Shown piece by piece: positions 43,501-50,388 of a stretch of DNA of 50,388 nt. This DNA comes from Salinivibrio proteolyticus (GTDB lineage: Bacteria > Pseudomonadota > Gammaproteobacteria > Enterobacterales > Vibrionaceae): the NCBI RefSeq assembly GCF_001996165.1, contig NZ_MUFP01000002.1, forward strand, positions 83,636 through 134,023. The letters run 5' to 3'. A model generated the notes under the pieces. That model was not told the origin of the DNA, did not search any database, and worked only from the letters and a program-made list of their open reading frames with translations. A program made the position numbers and the translations under genes. Numbering within the stretch: the stretch's first letter is position 1; every line of letters starts with the position of its first letter.

Positions 43501-44436
43501 TTAGCTGTATTGGGTTAGACAATCACACAGTAACGAGATAAAGCCTTCACGGTTGACCTTCATCGCCACATCAGCGTTAGCGGCATGACCGGTCACTCGA
43601 TAGCGATCAACCACAGTCATTCCAGTGGTGAGTTTGCCTTGTGTTTCTATATCCACCCATACGGATTCACAATCGAACAACTCAGGCTTGATAAGCCAAG
43701 CAATCGTACAAGGATCGTGGAGGGGAGAGCCGTCGAGTTGCCACTTGGGATCGCGGTGATAACGCATAAAGAATTCCAGCCACCCCGCGACGGTCTGTGC
43801 CACGGGGTTATCAATGGCGCGGATAGTGGCAACGTCGGCATCTTTGACCAAGGCTTGATGGGTCACATCCAAGCCAAACATGGTGATAGGGATCCCTGAA
43901 TGAAACACACGGTGAGCGGCTTCAGGGTCAACATAAATATTAAACTCGGCAGCAGGGGTCCAATTCCCCAATGTGGCCCCTCCACCCATGAGAACGATAC
44001 GCTTGATGCGATTGGCGAGGTGGGGATAAGTCGCAAGCAGCAGCGCGACATTGGTTAGCGGACCGGTGGCGACGACGGTTATCGGCTGATGGCTAGCTTC
44101 TAACACGCGAGCCATCACACTGATGGCATTATCGGGTTGAGCGTCCATCGCGGGTGCAGGAAGTTCAGGGCCATCAAGCCCTGACTCACCGTGGACATTA
44201 TTCGCCACCACAAGGTCGCGCAGCAGGGGCTTATGGGCTCCCCCTGCGAAAGGAATGTCGTGGCGATTTAATAAGGTGAGGATCCGTCTGGCGTTATATA
44301 GCGTCTTATCCAGCGTTTGATTGCCAGCACAGGTGGTAATGGCCTTAATCGCGAGCTGATCGAGTGCACAAGCCATCACCAGCGCGATAGCATCATCGTG
44401 TCCCGGATCGCAATCAATAATAATAGGTTCACCCAT
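43501..44436 (-). CDS. rihA: Pyrimidine-preferring ribonucleoside hydrolase RihA
   Basis: Cytoplasmic nucleoside hydrolase, 311 residues, the same length as E. coli RihA. The calcium-binding DCDPGHDD (8-15) is intact. [35 protein letters not shown] and [17 protein letters not shown] closely resemble RihA rather than RihB or Rih[10 protein letters not shown] provides the C-terminal metal Asp. It cleaves cytidine and uridine to base and ribose. GGAG precedes the ATG. Monocistronic; no nucleoside transporter is directly adjacent, although nucleoside-recognition-domain genes lie 2 kb away. Confidence 0.9.
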   Translation of the reverse strand: MGEPIIIDCDPGHDDAIALVMACALDQLAIKAITTCAGNQTLDKTLYNARRILTLLNRHDIPFAGGAHKPLLRDLVVANNVHGESGLDGPELPAPAMDAQPDNAISVMARVLEASHQPITVVATGPLTNVALLLATYPHLANRIKRIVLMGGGATLGNWTPAAEFNIYVDPEAAHRVFHSGIPITMFGLDVTHQALVKDADVATIRAIDNPVAQTVAGWLEFFMRYHRDPKWQLDGSPLHDPCTIAWLIKPELFDCESVWVDIETQGKLTTGMTVVDRYRVTGHAANADVAMKVNREGFISLLCDCLTQYS

Positions 44437-44926
44437 TGCACACTCCTTTTTATTGTGTGTTTGGTTGTGGCGTTGCGCGGACTGGCGTTGGTTGCGATTG
44501 TGCTGATTAGGACCAGCCGCTCATTTCGTTATTTAGTCACGCTACGTGTGATTTGGAGTGGTGACTGTGAGCCAGCTCGTCCTATTGAGGATGGATGGGT
44601 GAGCTTTGTAACAGATGAAAAAGATATCATCAAAAAACGTGATGCTTAACATAACAATATGTCAACATGCTATGAACTAAAATGTGGTAGTTACATCATT
44701 TTGCAAACAATTCAATCAATCTAAACATTGTTAATAATTTGGTTAATTGTTCTGAATAAAATGCATTATATCAGATGAATAATTTGGTTATTAAAAATAT
44801 TGCCAGTTTATGTGACAAGTTTTTAACAAAACAATTAGTACATATATCTATTACATCTGTGTGATATATCCGGTCGAACTCGCTACTATGCAACCGCACA
44901 AAATATTATAAATAAGAGAGTTTGAC
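44437..44926. other. 490-bp AT-rich gap between rihA and the SdaC-family gene
   Basis: The left ~200 bp is of normal composition and should contain the rihA promoter. From about 44640 the sequence becomes markedly AT-rich up to the ribosome site GAGAG before the transporter start. A TTATGTGACAAG stretch near 44812 and TGTGTGATATATCC near 44858 each contain one CRP-like half-site, but no complete site can be supported. An open frame over the left part has no start signal and I do not call it. Confidence 0.45.
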
Positions 44927-46174
44927 GTGAACCAAACTATAGAAGTCTCCGAAAAGAGTGTATCCACTCGTTGGACCCAACATGACACCCACTGGGCGCT
45001 CAGCCTTTTTGGTACCGCTGTCGGTGCTGGGATCCTGTTCCTTCCCATTAACCTGGGTATGGGTGGGATCTGGCCGTTAATCATCATGGCGGTACTTGCT
45101 TTCCCCATGACCTTTATGGCACACCGCGGGCTTGCACGTTTTGTGCTCTCCTCTCGCCATAAAGATGCAGATTTTACCGATGTGGTCGCCGAGCATTTTG
45201 GTGCCAATGCGGGCCGGATGATCTCGGTGTTGTATTTCCTTTCTATCTTCCCCATTTTATTGATATACGGCGTCGGATTAACCAATACGGTAGACAGCTT
45301 TTTAGTCAATCAACTGGGATGGGTATCTCCTAATCGTATCTTATTGTCCGGTGTGTTAGTGGCGGGCATGATTGCGATCATGCTGGGTGGAGAGCGCCTC
45401 ATGCTGCGTGCTTTCGCCGCTATGGTGTACCCCTTGGTGGCTATTTTGGCGTTTTTGTCGTTTTATCTTGTGCCATCGTGGCAAACGCCTAACTTGAGCC
45501 TACCGCCGATGGGTGAGCTAGGCATTAACCTGTGGCTTGCGGTCCCTGTGGTGATCTTCTCGTTTAGTCATGCAGCGGCGATTTCAAGTTTTGCTAACAT
45601 TCAGCGTCGCCACTATGGCAATGACGCGCAAGGCAAGTCAGAGCAAATTCTTAAGCGCGCAGGCGTGATGTTAGTTGCTTTTGTGCTCTTGTTTGTATTC
45701 TCGTGCGTGCTGACGCTCACGCCAGCACAAATGGCGGAAGCGAAAGCGCAAAATGTGTCTGTGCTTTCTTATCTTGCTAACGTCACCCATAATCCCTTTA
45801 TCGGTACGCTGGGGCCGCTTGTCGCATTCATTGCGATCACATCGTCGTTTTTAGGGCATTTCCTTGGCGCGCGTGAAAGCTTGAATGGTTTGGTAACCAA
45901 ACATAGCAAGCTGACCTACAAGCAAGCGGATAAGCTGGGTGTTGTGGTGATGTTCTTTGCCATCTGGTGGTGTGCGGTGATTAACCCCAGCATCCTCGAC
46001 ATGATGGGCGCACTGTCTGGGCCTGTGATTGCGATGATCCTCTTTATTATGCCCACTGTCGCGGCTTACAAAGTCAAAGCGCTGGCACAGTATCGCGGTA
46101 AAGTCGGTACTTACTTTATCTTTGTGACCGGTATGCTGGCGATTTCTGCGTTACTCTATAACCTGATGGGCTAA
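44927..46174 (+). CDS. Serine/threonine-type amino-acid transporter (SdaC/TdcC, HAAAP family)
   Basis: Inner-membrane proton-coupled amino-acid symporter, 415 residues. It opens with a short polar N-terminus, then GTAVGAGILFLPINLGMGGIWP, the hallmark first helix of the hydroxy/aromatic amino-acid permease family. Other conserved parts are GERLMLRAFAAMVYPL, VVIFSFSHAAAISSFA and SSFLGHFLGARESLNGL. Eleven hydrophobic segments are visible. SdaC-type serine uptake is the best guess; threonine or aromatic substrates are possible. The start is GTG at 44927. Monocistronic, with no serine dehydratase gene adjacent. Confidence 0.87.
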   Translation: MNQTIEVSEKSVSTRWTQHDTHWALSLFGTAVGAGILFLPINLGMGGIWPLIIMAVLAFPMTFMAHRGLARFVLSSRHKDADFTDVVAEHFGANAGRMISVLYFLSIFPILLIYGVGLTNTVDSFLVNQLGWVSPNRILLSGVLVAGMIAIMLGGERLMLRAFAAMVYPLVAILAFLSFYLVPSWQTPNLSLPPMGELGINLWLAVPVVIFSFSHAAAISSFANIQRRHYGNDAQGKSEQILKRAGVMLVAFVLLFVFSCVLTLTPAQMAEAKAQNVSVLSYLANVTHNPFIGTLGPLVAFIAITSSFLGHFLGARESLNGLVTKHSKLTYKQADKLGVVVMFFAIWWCAVINPSILDMMGALSGPVIAMILFIMPTVAAYKVKALAQYRGKVGTYFIFVTGMLAISALLYNLMG

Positions 46175-46196
46175 GTCAGTACGCTGTCGCCCGACG

Positions 46197-46220
46197 AAAA
46201 AGCGCCTTCGGGCGCTTTTT
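46197..46220 (+). terminator. Terminator of the SdaC-family gene
   Basis: AAAAAGCGCC pairs with GGCGCTTTTT around the stable TTCG tetraloop, followed by further T. Confidence 0.93.
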
Positions 46221-46413
46221 TATTAGTTTTACTTATGTATTTCTAGTGAATTTCTTATCCGAAGCGATTTATGCGCATCCTTTAGTAGTGACAGATAAAC
46301 CTAATAAAATCAGCCGCTAGTGTCACATTCATCACTCTTTAGTTTGGCTTAATTTGTTAGGTTTTGAATCAGCCCATATTATGTAAATCCTATCTCCCTT
46401 CTTACACAATAGG

Positions 46414-46427
46414 TTGATAATTATCAA
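46414..46427. promoter_or_regulatory. Perfect FNR box upstream of yjiH
   Basis: TTGATAATTATCAA matches the FNR consensus TTGAT-N4-ATCAA at all ten positions and lies inside a 16-bp palindrome (46413-46428). It is centred about 68 bp before the yjiH start, so a promoter about 41 bp downstream of it would be FNR-activated. The rest of the 314-bp gap holds only the preceding terminator. Confidence 0.7.
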
Positions 46428-46488
46428 CTTTCGTTTCCGTGTCTGCCTCGATGATAAGCCCAATGTTGATTGAGCATGAGGGCGGTTT

Positions 46489-47226
46489 ATGACACATCCA
46501 ACCGAAACAGACAGACAAGTGACATGGGGATGTTACTTGGCTCTGGTCTTTGCGATCGTTTTTTTCTCGGGATTGTTACAATCCAATCAATGGTACGGCG
46601 TGTTTGATTTTACCACCTTGAACGGATCCTTCGGGCAGGTGGCTTATCAAGCGACAGCGGCGGCCGATGGGTCGGTAGAGGTAGCAACGACGTCACTTCG
46701 CGGTAAAGGCGGGAGTGGTGCACGAGACGGTTTTATTTTTGCGCTGACCCTTATTCCTACCGTGATGTTCGCACTCGGTATGATCAGTGTGCTTGAGCAC
46801 TATGGGGCACTTGATGCGGCGCGCAGACTCTTAACTCCGCTATTGAAACCAGTATTGGGCATTCCCGGCAACTCAGGATTGGCATTAATTGCCTCTATGC
46901 AGAGCACAGATGCGGGGGCGGCGATGACGCGTCAACTCAAAGATGAGGGGTACTTGACCAAACGGGAAACGGATGTGTTCACCATGTTTCAGTTCACGGC
47001 TGGGGCAACCATCGTCAACTTTTTCTCATCGGGTGCGGTGCTGTTTACTCTGACGCTGTCAGATGGCTCGTTGGCCGTGACCTCGTCGATTGGTCTTGCG
47101 ATTGGTGTGATCTTCTTGTTTAAGTTCATCGGCGCCAATGTATTTCGTGTCTACCTCAATATCACTGAGGGTAAAGGGCCACAGCGAGACAAGTCTCAAT
47201 CCTATCAAGAGGAGCACGCGTCATGA
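46489..47226 (+). CDS. yjiH: Nucleoside-recognition (Gate) domain membrane protein, YjiH-like
   Basis: Inner-membrane protein of the nucleoside-recognition/Gate family, 245 residues. It has an N-terminal membrane segment (YLALVFAIVFFSGLL), a short periplasmic part, and a Gate domain (about 85-225) with FALTLIPTVMFALGMISVLE and the conserved MQSTDAGAAMTRQL loop. E. coli YjiH is paired with YjiG in the same way. The two halves probably form one carrier for a small metabolite, not necessarily a nucleoside. The stop overlaps the next start (ATGA), so translation is coupled. A perfect FNR box precedes the operon. Confidence 0.82.
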   Translation: MTHPTETDRQVTWGCYLALVFAIVFFSGLLQSNQWYGVFDFTTLNGSFGQVAYQATAAADGSVEVATTSLRGKGGSGARDGFIFALTLIPTVMFALGMISVLEHYGALDAARRLLTPLLKPVLGIPGNSGLALIASMQSTDAGAAMTRQLKDEGYLTKRETDVFTMFQFTAGATIVNFFSSGAVLFTLTLSDGSLAVTSSIGLAIGVIFLFKFIGANVFRVYLNITEGKGPQRDKSQSYQEEHAS

Positions 47227-47690
47227 CTCATTCTTCCAGCAGTAAACCCATGATCACCGACATCTTTGTCGAAGGGGCAAAAAAAGGTTGGCACATTGCG
47301 ACGACGTCGACGGTTCCTAATGTAGTCATGGCGTTTGTGATTATCAAGGCGCTCCAAATTACCGGGTTATTAGGCTTGATGGGTGAGGTGTTTTCGCCTG
47401 TGATGGCGGTGTTTGGCTTACCCGGCGAAGCGGCTGCCGTGCTAATGGGGGCATGGATGTCAATGGGAGGCGCGGTTGGTGTGGTGATCACCTTGTTTGA
47501 CCAAGGCATTCTCACCGGCAGCCACATTGCGATTTTGGTCCCCGCTATCTATTTAATGGGCTCACAAGTGCAATACATCGGCCGAGTGATGGGCCCGATT
47601 GGTACCGAAGGCCGTTATATCCCCATCATGGTTGGCATTTCGATTCTCAATGCTTTTGGTGCGATGTGGGTAATGAATCTTTTACTTTAG
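47223..47690 (+). CDS. yjiG: Nucleoside-recognition (Gate) domain membrane protein, YjiG-like
   Basis: A 155-residue inner-membrane protein, the same size as E. coli YjiG (153). A short polar N-terminus is followed by VEGAKKGWHIATTSTVPNVV and four to five hydrophobic segments. A central GAWMSMGGAVGVVI and the MGSQVQYIGRVMGPIGTEGRY loop fit the Gate family. It is the second half of the YjiH/YjiG pair. Its gene overlaps yjiH by 4 bp and is followed directly by the peptidase gene, whose AGGAGG overlaps the yjiG stop codon. Confidence 0.85.
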   Translation: MTHSSSSKPMITDIFVEGAKKGWHIATTSTVPNVVMAFVIIKALQITGLLGLMGEVFSPVMAVFGLPGEAAAVLMGAWMSMGGAVGVVITLFDQGILTGSHIAILVPAIYLMGSQVQYIGRVMGPIGTEGRYIPIMVGISILNAFGAMWVMNLLL

Positions 47691-47701
47691 GAGGCATGAT
47701 G

Positions 47702-48835
47702 ATGTTTTCTTTGCAACGCTACTTGGATGAGTTAGCGCCTCTGGTGAACGTCGACTGTGGCACGTTCCAGCGCGACGGCATTGAGGTGATTGCAGCCTTG
47801 ATGGCTGAAAAGTATGAACAAATGACAGGCTGGCACATTAAGCGTGTAGATTGTGGTGAGGCAGGGGTTGGATTGGAGATCCGAAACCAGCCCACCGACC
47901 CGCATATTGATGTAATGATGATTGGCCATATGGATACTGTGTTTCCAAAAGGCACAGCAGCTGAGCGCCCGATGCATGTGGAAGAGGGCTTTGCCTACGG
48001 CCCGGGTGTATCCGATATGAAATCGGGCTTGCTGAATATCGTGTATGCATTGCGCGCATTGCCGCACGCTGAACGTGATGCACTCAGCATTTGCATTTGT
48101 ATGAATCCCGATGAGGAAGTGGGCTCGATACATTCTAGTGACTGGCTGGCGTCCGTTGCACGCGATGCACGTTATGTGCTGGTGGCAGAGGCAGCGCGGG
48201 CTGATGGTGGTTTAGTGAAAGCGCGTAAAGGCATGGCACGGTATAAAATAGCCATATCAGGCCGTGCGGCGCACGCGGGGAATGAACCAGAGAAAGGACG
48301 TAGCGCGATCACAGAGTTGGCTCACTGGCTGGTGACGCTCGATAGTATGAAAGATCTTGAGGCCGGCACCAGTATTAATGCGGGCGTGATTGAAGGCGGA
48401 ACGGGAGCGAATATTGTGGCCGCTCATGCATCGGCATTGGTTGATATTCGATTCTGGGATAACACCGCCTATGATGCGCTCGATCAAGCCATCCAAGCCC
48501 GCGCTTCTCATCCTTACACGCCTGATGTCACCATTGAATTGGTTCGCGAAGCTTATAAACCGGCAATGGTTCCGACGCCTGAAACAGAGCACTTGATGGA
48601 TCTTGTCGAAGCGGCTGCATTTGATGAAGGTGTTCCAATTCATTGGAAAGCGGTAGGTGGCGGATCTGATGCGAATAATACCGCTGCCATTGGGATCCCC
48701 AGTTTGGATGGTTTTGGGCCAGTTGGGGCGAATTTCCACAGCGACGACGAATACCTTCAACTGGACTCGGTGGAACCCAGAATACGATTGCTCACCCGTG
48801 TACTGTCTCGGCTCGCTGAGCAAAAAAATCGCTAG
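47702..48835 (+). CDS. M20-family zinc peptidase (glutamate carboxypeptidase/CPDG2-like)
   Basis: Cytoplasmic metallopeptidase of the M20 family, 377 residues. Metal and catalytic residues are visible: His76 and Asp78 in IGHMDTVFP, Asp105 in GPGVSDMKSG, and the Glu pair in NPDEEVGS (138-139). The dimerisation (lid) domain contains GRAAHAGNEPEKGRSAI. The C-terminal HSDDEYL supplies the last His. The closest type is carboxypeptidase G2-like, which releases C-terminal glutamate or cleaves N-acyl amino acids. Three ATGs occur in a row; the last (47702) has the best distance from AGGAGG. As third gene behind yjiHG it occupies the place of isoaspartyl dipeptidase iadA in E. coli, suggesting uptake plus hydrolysis of a dipeptide-like compound. 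Confidence 0.88.
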   Translation: MFSLQRYLDELAPLVNVDCGTFQRDGIEVIAALMAEKYEQMTGWHIKRVDCGEAGVGLEIRNQPTDPHIDVMMIGHMDTVFPKGTAAERPMHVEEGFAYGPGVSDMKSGLLNIVYALRALPHAERDALSICICMNPDEEVGSIHSSDWLASVARDARYVLVAEAARADGGLVKARKGMARYKIAISGRAAHAGNEPEKGRSAITELAHWLVTLDSMKDLEAGTSINAGVIEGGTGANIVAAHASALVDIRFWDNTAYDALDQAIQARASHPYTPDVTIELVREAYKPAMVPTPETEHLMDLVEAAAFDEGVPIHWKAVGGGSDANNTAAIGIPSLDGFGPVGANFHSDDEYLQLDSVEPRIRLLTRVLSRLAEQKNR

Positions 48836-48845
48836 TTACCCTGTC

Positions 48846-48875
48846 GGCGGCTACAAACAGGTGGCCGCCTTTTTG
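48846..48875 (+). terminator. Terminator of the yjiHG-peptidase operon
   Basis: GGCGGC (48846-48851) pairs with GCCGCC (48864-48869) around a 12-nt loop, followed by TTTTTG. Confidence 0.75.
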
Positions 48876-49004
48876 TTGTGAGGCTCCGTGAGCCAACCTC
48901 CACCGCCTGTTCATCAATTTGTGCATATACTTGTTAAATCGGTGCACTCGTTGATGAGTGCACGCAATCGCCTGTGTGATGTATGCAGATGTCGGGGGGG
49001 AGAG

Positions 49005-49898
49005 ATGAAAGTGCATGTGTGGTATTGGCTGTTTGTTTTCTTTCTGGGCTCGTCTGCTTATGCCGTCCCGCTTGAGATTATCTATCCCAAGCCAGAATCC
49101 GATTCGGATACACGTTACAATTACCAATGGGAGCTATTGCGGCAAGCACTTGCAATAACCGATGGTGATTATCTCATTCGACAAGCTGACACGGTCATGA
49201 GTGAAGAACGTTTGGTTCGAGAGCTGGCCTCCAACAGCCGTCGCGTTACCATTATTCGTGACAATTCATCGAAGGCGTTGGACAACCTTCTGTTAGCCAT
49301 ACCGATACCGCTTAAAAAAGGCATGCTGGGCTGGCGTGTAATGCTAACGCATCAAGATCAGCAACCCGCATTACGGCAAGTTGAAACAATATACGACCTC
49401 CGCGAGTATCGGTTTGGACTTGGGCAAGGCTGGGCAGACAAGCCTATTTTACTTGCAGCGGGGCTGAAAGTGGTCGAAGGCTTACGTTACGATGGCTTGT
49501 TCCAAATGCTGATGGCGGGTAATCGATTTGAGCTTTTCCCCAGAGGGTTGGGCGAAGGCGTAGCGGAATACCATGCGCGCAAGGACCGTTACCCGGATAT
49601 GGTGCTCGAAGAGTCTTTTGTCCTCCGTTATCCTTATGTTGAGTACTTTTACGTTAATAAACGCAATAAGGCATTAGCAGAACGTATTGAGCTTGGACTG
49701 AATCGTCTGATTGAAAATGGCACATTCACAGCGATTTTTGACCGCTATTTTGAGCAGTCACTCCGCCTCTTAAATCTTGATACACGCACTATTATTGATA
49801 TTAAGAACCCCTTCATTGGTCAAGTGCCATACCTCGATCAAGAAGAGTACTGGTTACCCCATTATCTTAATAGAAAAGGCATTTGTGACTGTCAGTAA
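49005..49898 (+). CDS. Periplasmic solute-binding-like protein (SBP family 3 fold)
   Basis: A 297-residue secreted protein. The ATG at 49005 follows a strong GGGGGAGAG and begins a signal peptide (VWYWLFVFFLGSSAYA, cleavage near residue 21); the frame upstream is not signal-like. The mature part has the features of transporter-type substrate-binding proteins: LLRQALAI near the start, a hinge region with YDLREYRFGLGQGWADK, and a C-terminal RIELGLNRLIENGTFTAIFDRYF typical of SBP family 3. No transporter gene adjoins it. The convergent neighbour is a GGDEF gene. Such orphan proteins often serve as periplasmic sensors; the ligand is unknown. Confidence 0.78.
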   Translation: MKVHVWYWLFVFFLGSSAYAVPLEIIYPKPESDSDTRYNYQWELLRQALAITDGDYLIRQADTVMSEERLVRELASNSRRVTIIRDNSSKALDNLLLAIPIPLKKGMLGWRVMLTHQDQQPALRQVETIYDLREYRFGLGQGWADKPILLAAGLKVVEGLRYDGLFQMLMAGNRFELFPRGLGEGVAEYHARKDRYPDMVLEESFVLRYPYVEYFYVNKRNKALAERIELGLNRLIENGTFTAIFDRYFEQSLRLLNLDTRTIIDIKNPFIGQVPYLDQEEYWLPHYLNRKGICDCQ

Positions 49899-49913
49899 GC
49901 GACGGCATTGTGG

Positions 49914-50388
49914 TTAAATAACATTGACTACGGCGCAGTGCTTGCCTTGCTTTTTGGCTTGGTACATAGCTTTGTCTGCTGCGACAATCTCGCTATCACT
50001 GAGCCCATCAGGATAATAGGCTACGCCTAGGCTGATCGTCACAGGCATGGGATGATTAAAACGCGCGAGGCTTTGTCGCGCAATTTCATCGCACAATAAC
50101 CGCGCTTGCGAGAGTGCACGTTCAGCACTGGAAAAGGGATGAAGAACCCCAAACTCCTCACCGCCAATACGCGCAAGTACCGCATCATTGGGAAGAAGAC
50201 TCTTGGCTGTTTCCGCGACAAAGCAGATCACTTCGTCACCATGCGCGTGACCAAACCCGTCGTTAAAGGCTTTGAAATCATCAATGTCAAAGACCATCAG
50301 CGCCATGTTTTTAGGCTCCCCTTGTTTGTCTTTTAAACACTGATAAAAAAAGCGTCGGTTATGTAGCTGTGTCAATGAGTCGGTGATG
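49914..50388 (-). CDS. Diguanylate cyclase GGDEF domain (5'-truncated by window)
   Basis: The C-terminal part of a c-di-GMP-forming enzyme; the coding frame continues past the right edge. The visible ~158 residues start with the domain-opening DSLTQLHNRR and include VFDIDDFKAFNDGFGHAHGD (metal and substrate site). The active site is GGEEF (in ARIGGEEFGVL), followed by ISLGVAYYPDG and ADKAMYQAKKQGK. The position of the inhibitory RxxD site reads LPND, so product inhibition through that site is probably absent. Any sensor or membrane part lies outside the window. It converges on the solute-binding-like gene with a 15-bp gap. Confidence 0.92.
   Translation of the reverse strand, partial: ITDSLTQLHNRRFFYQCLKDKQGEPKNMALMVFDIDDFKAFNDGFGHAHGDEVICFVAETAKSLLPNDAVLARIGGEEFGVLHPFSSAERALSQARLLCDEIARQSLARFNHPMPVTISLGVAYYPDGLSDSEIVAADKAMYQAKKQGKHCAVVNVI

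Noticed and set aside
44317-44649. 110-codon plus-strand frame across the start of rihA
   Set aside because: Most of it is antisense to rihA; there is no ribosome site before any start, and its hydrophobic middle is likely chance.

Overview
The window looks like chromosomal DNA of a halophilic gammaproteobacterium of the Vibrionaceae, most likely Salinivibrio or a close relative. This is an inference from gene content and protein style (CheV, TrhO, an AGCS symporter, a proteinase K-like exoprotease, a DSP-DAGK fusion, and a glpFK/glpD arrangement). I could run no search, so the genus is tentative. Coding density is high, both strands are used, and I see no insertion sequence, prophage, CRISPR array or rRNA operon.

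Layout. 1-4.9 kb: 3' part of an NhaC-type antiporter, a glutaredoxin, a 2OG-Fe(II) oxygenase, an orphan betaine/choline-type binding protein and a PilZ protein. 4.9-8.3 kb: a minus-strand run of a PhoD-like phosphatase, a YdcH-like small protein and a periplasmic sugar dehydrogenase. 8.47-9.25 kb: a tRNA-Asn gene followed by about 3.3 tandem 202-203 bp repeats, each starting with the last 20 nt of the tRNA and carrying its own terminator. This resembles the tyrT/rtT arrangement of E. coli but sits on a different tRNA. 9.4-18.8 kb: OppA, GNAT, two GSTs, a secreted leucine-rich repeat protein, an iron-sulfur (6-4) photolyase, an OmpA-family lipoprotein, an iron alcohol dehydrogenase and D-lactate dehydrogenase. 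19-22 kb: a TonB-dependent receptor and riboflavin synthase, divergent around a strong Fur box. 22.3-26.7 kb: the glycerol genes glpF, glpK and glpD, with matching GlpR-like operator candidates before glpF and glpD.

26.7-32.9 kb: an RhtA-type exporter, then an envelope-stress-like module (BON-domain protein plus coiled-coil protein) divergent from a sigma-54 activator. A -24/-12 promoter and an upstream dyad lie between them. A phosphatase-lipid kinase fusion and trhO follow. 33.3-40.8 kb: an AGCS symporter, cheV, then a translationally coupled three-gene operon (2Fe-2S protein, FAD/2Fe-2S subunit, FAD subunit) whose order, sizes and motifs match hydrogen cyanide synthase HcnABC, with a divergent aldehyde dehydrogenase. 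40.9-50.4 kb: an unknown 167-residue protein, a subtilase, rihA, an SdaC-family transporter, a yjiH-yjiG-M20 peptidase operon behind a perfect FNR box, a solute-binding-like protein, and the 3' part of a diguanylate cyclase gene that runs off the window.

Three regulatory themes can be read: iron (Fur box), oxygen (FNR-type sites before yjiH, ldhA and possibly the hcn-like operon) and glycerol (GlpR-like sites). The strongest leads are the tRNA-Asn repeat array, the hcnABC-like operon outside Pseudomonas, and the sigma-54/BON module.
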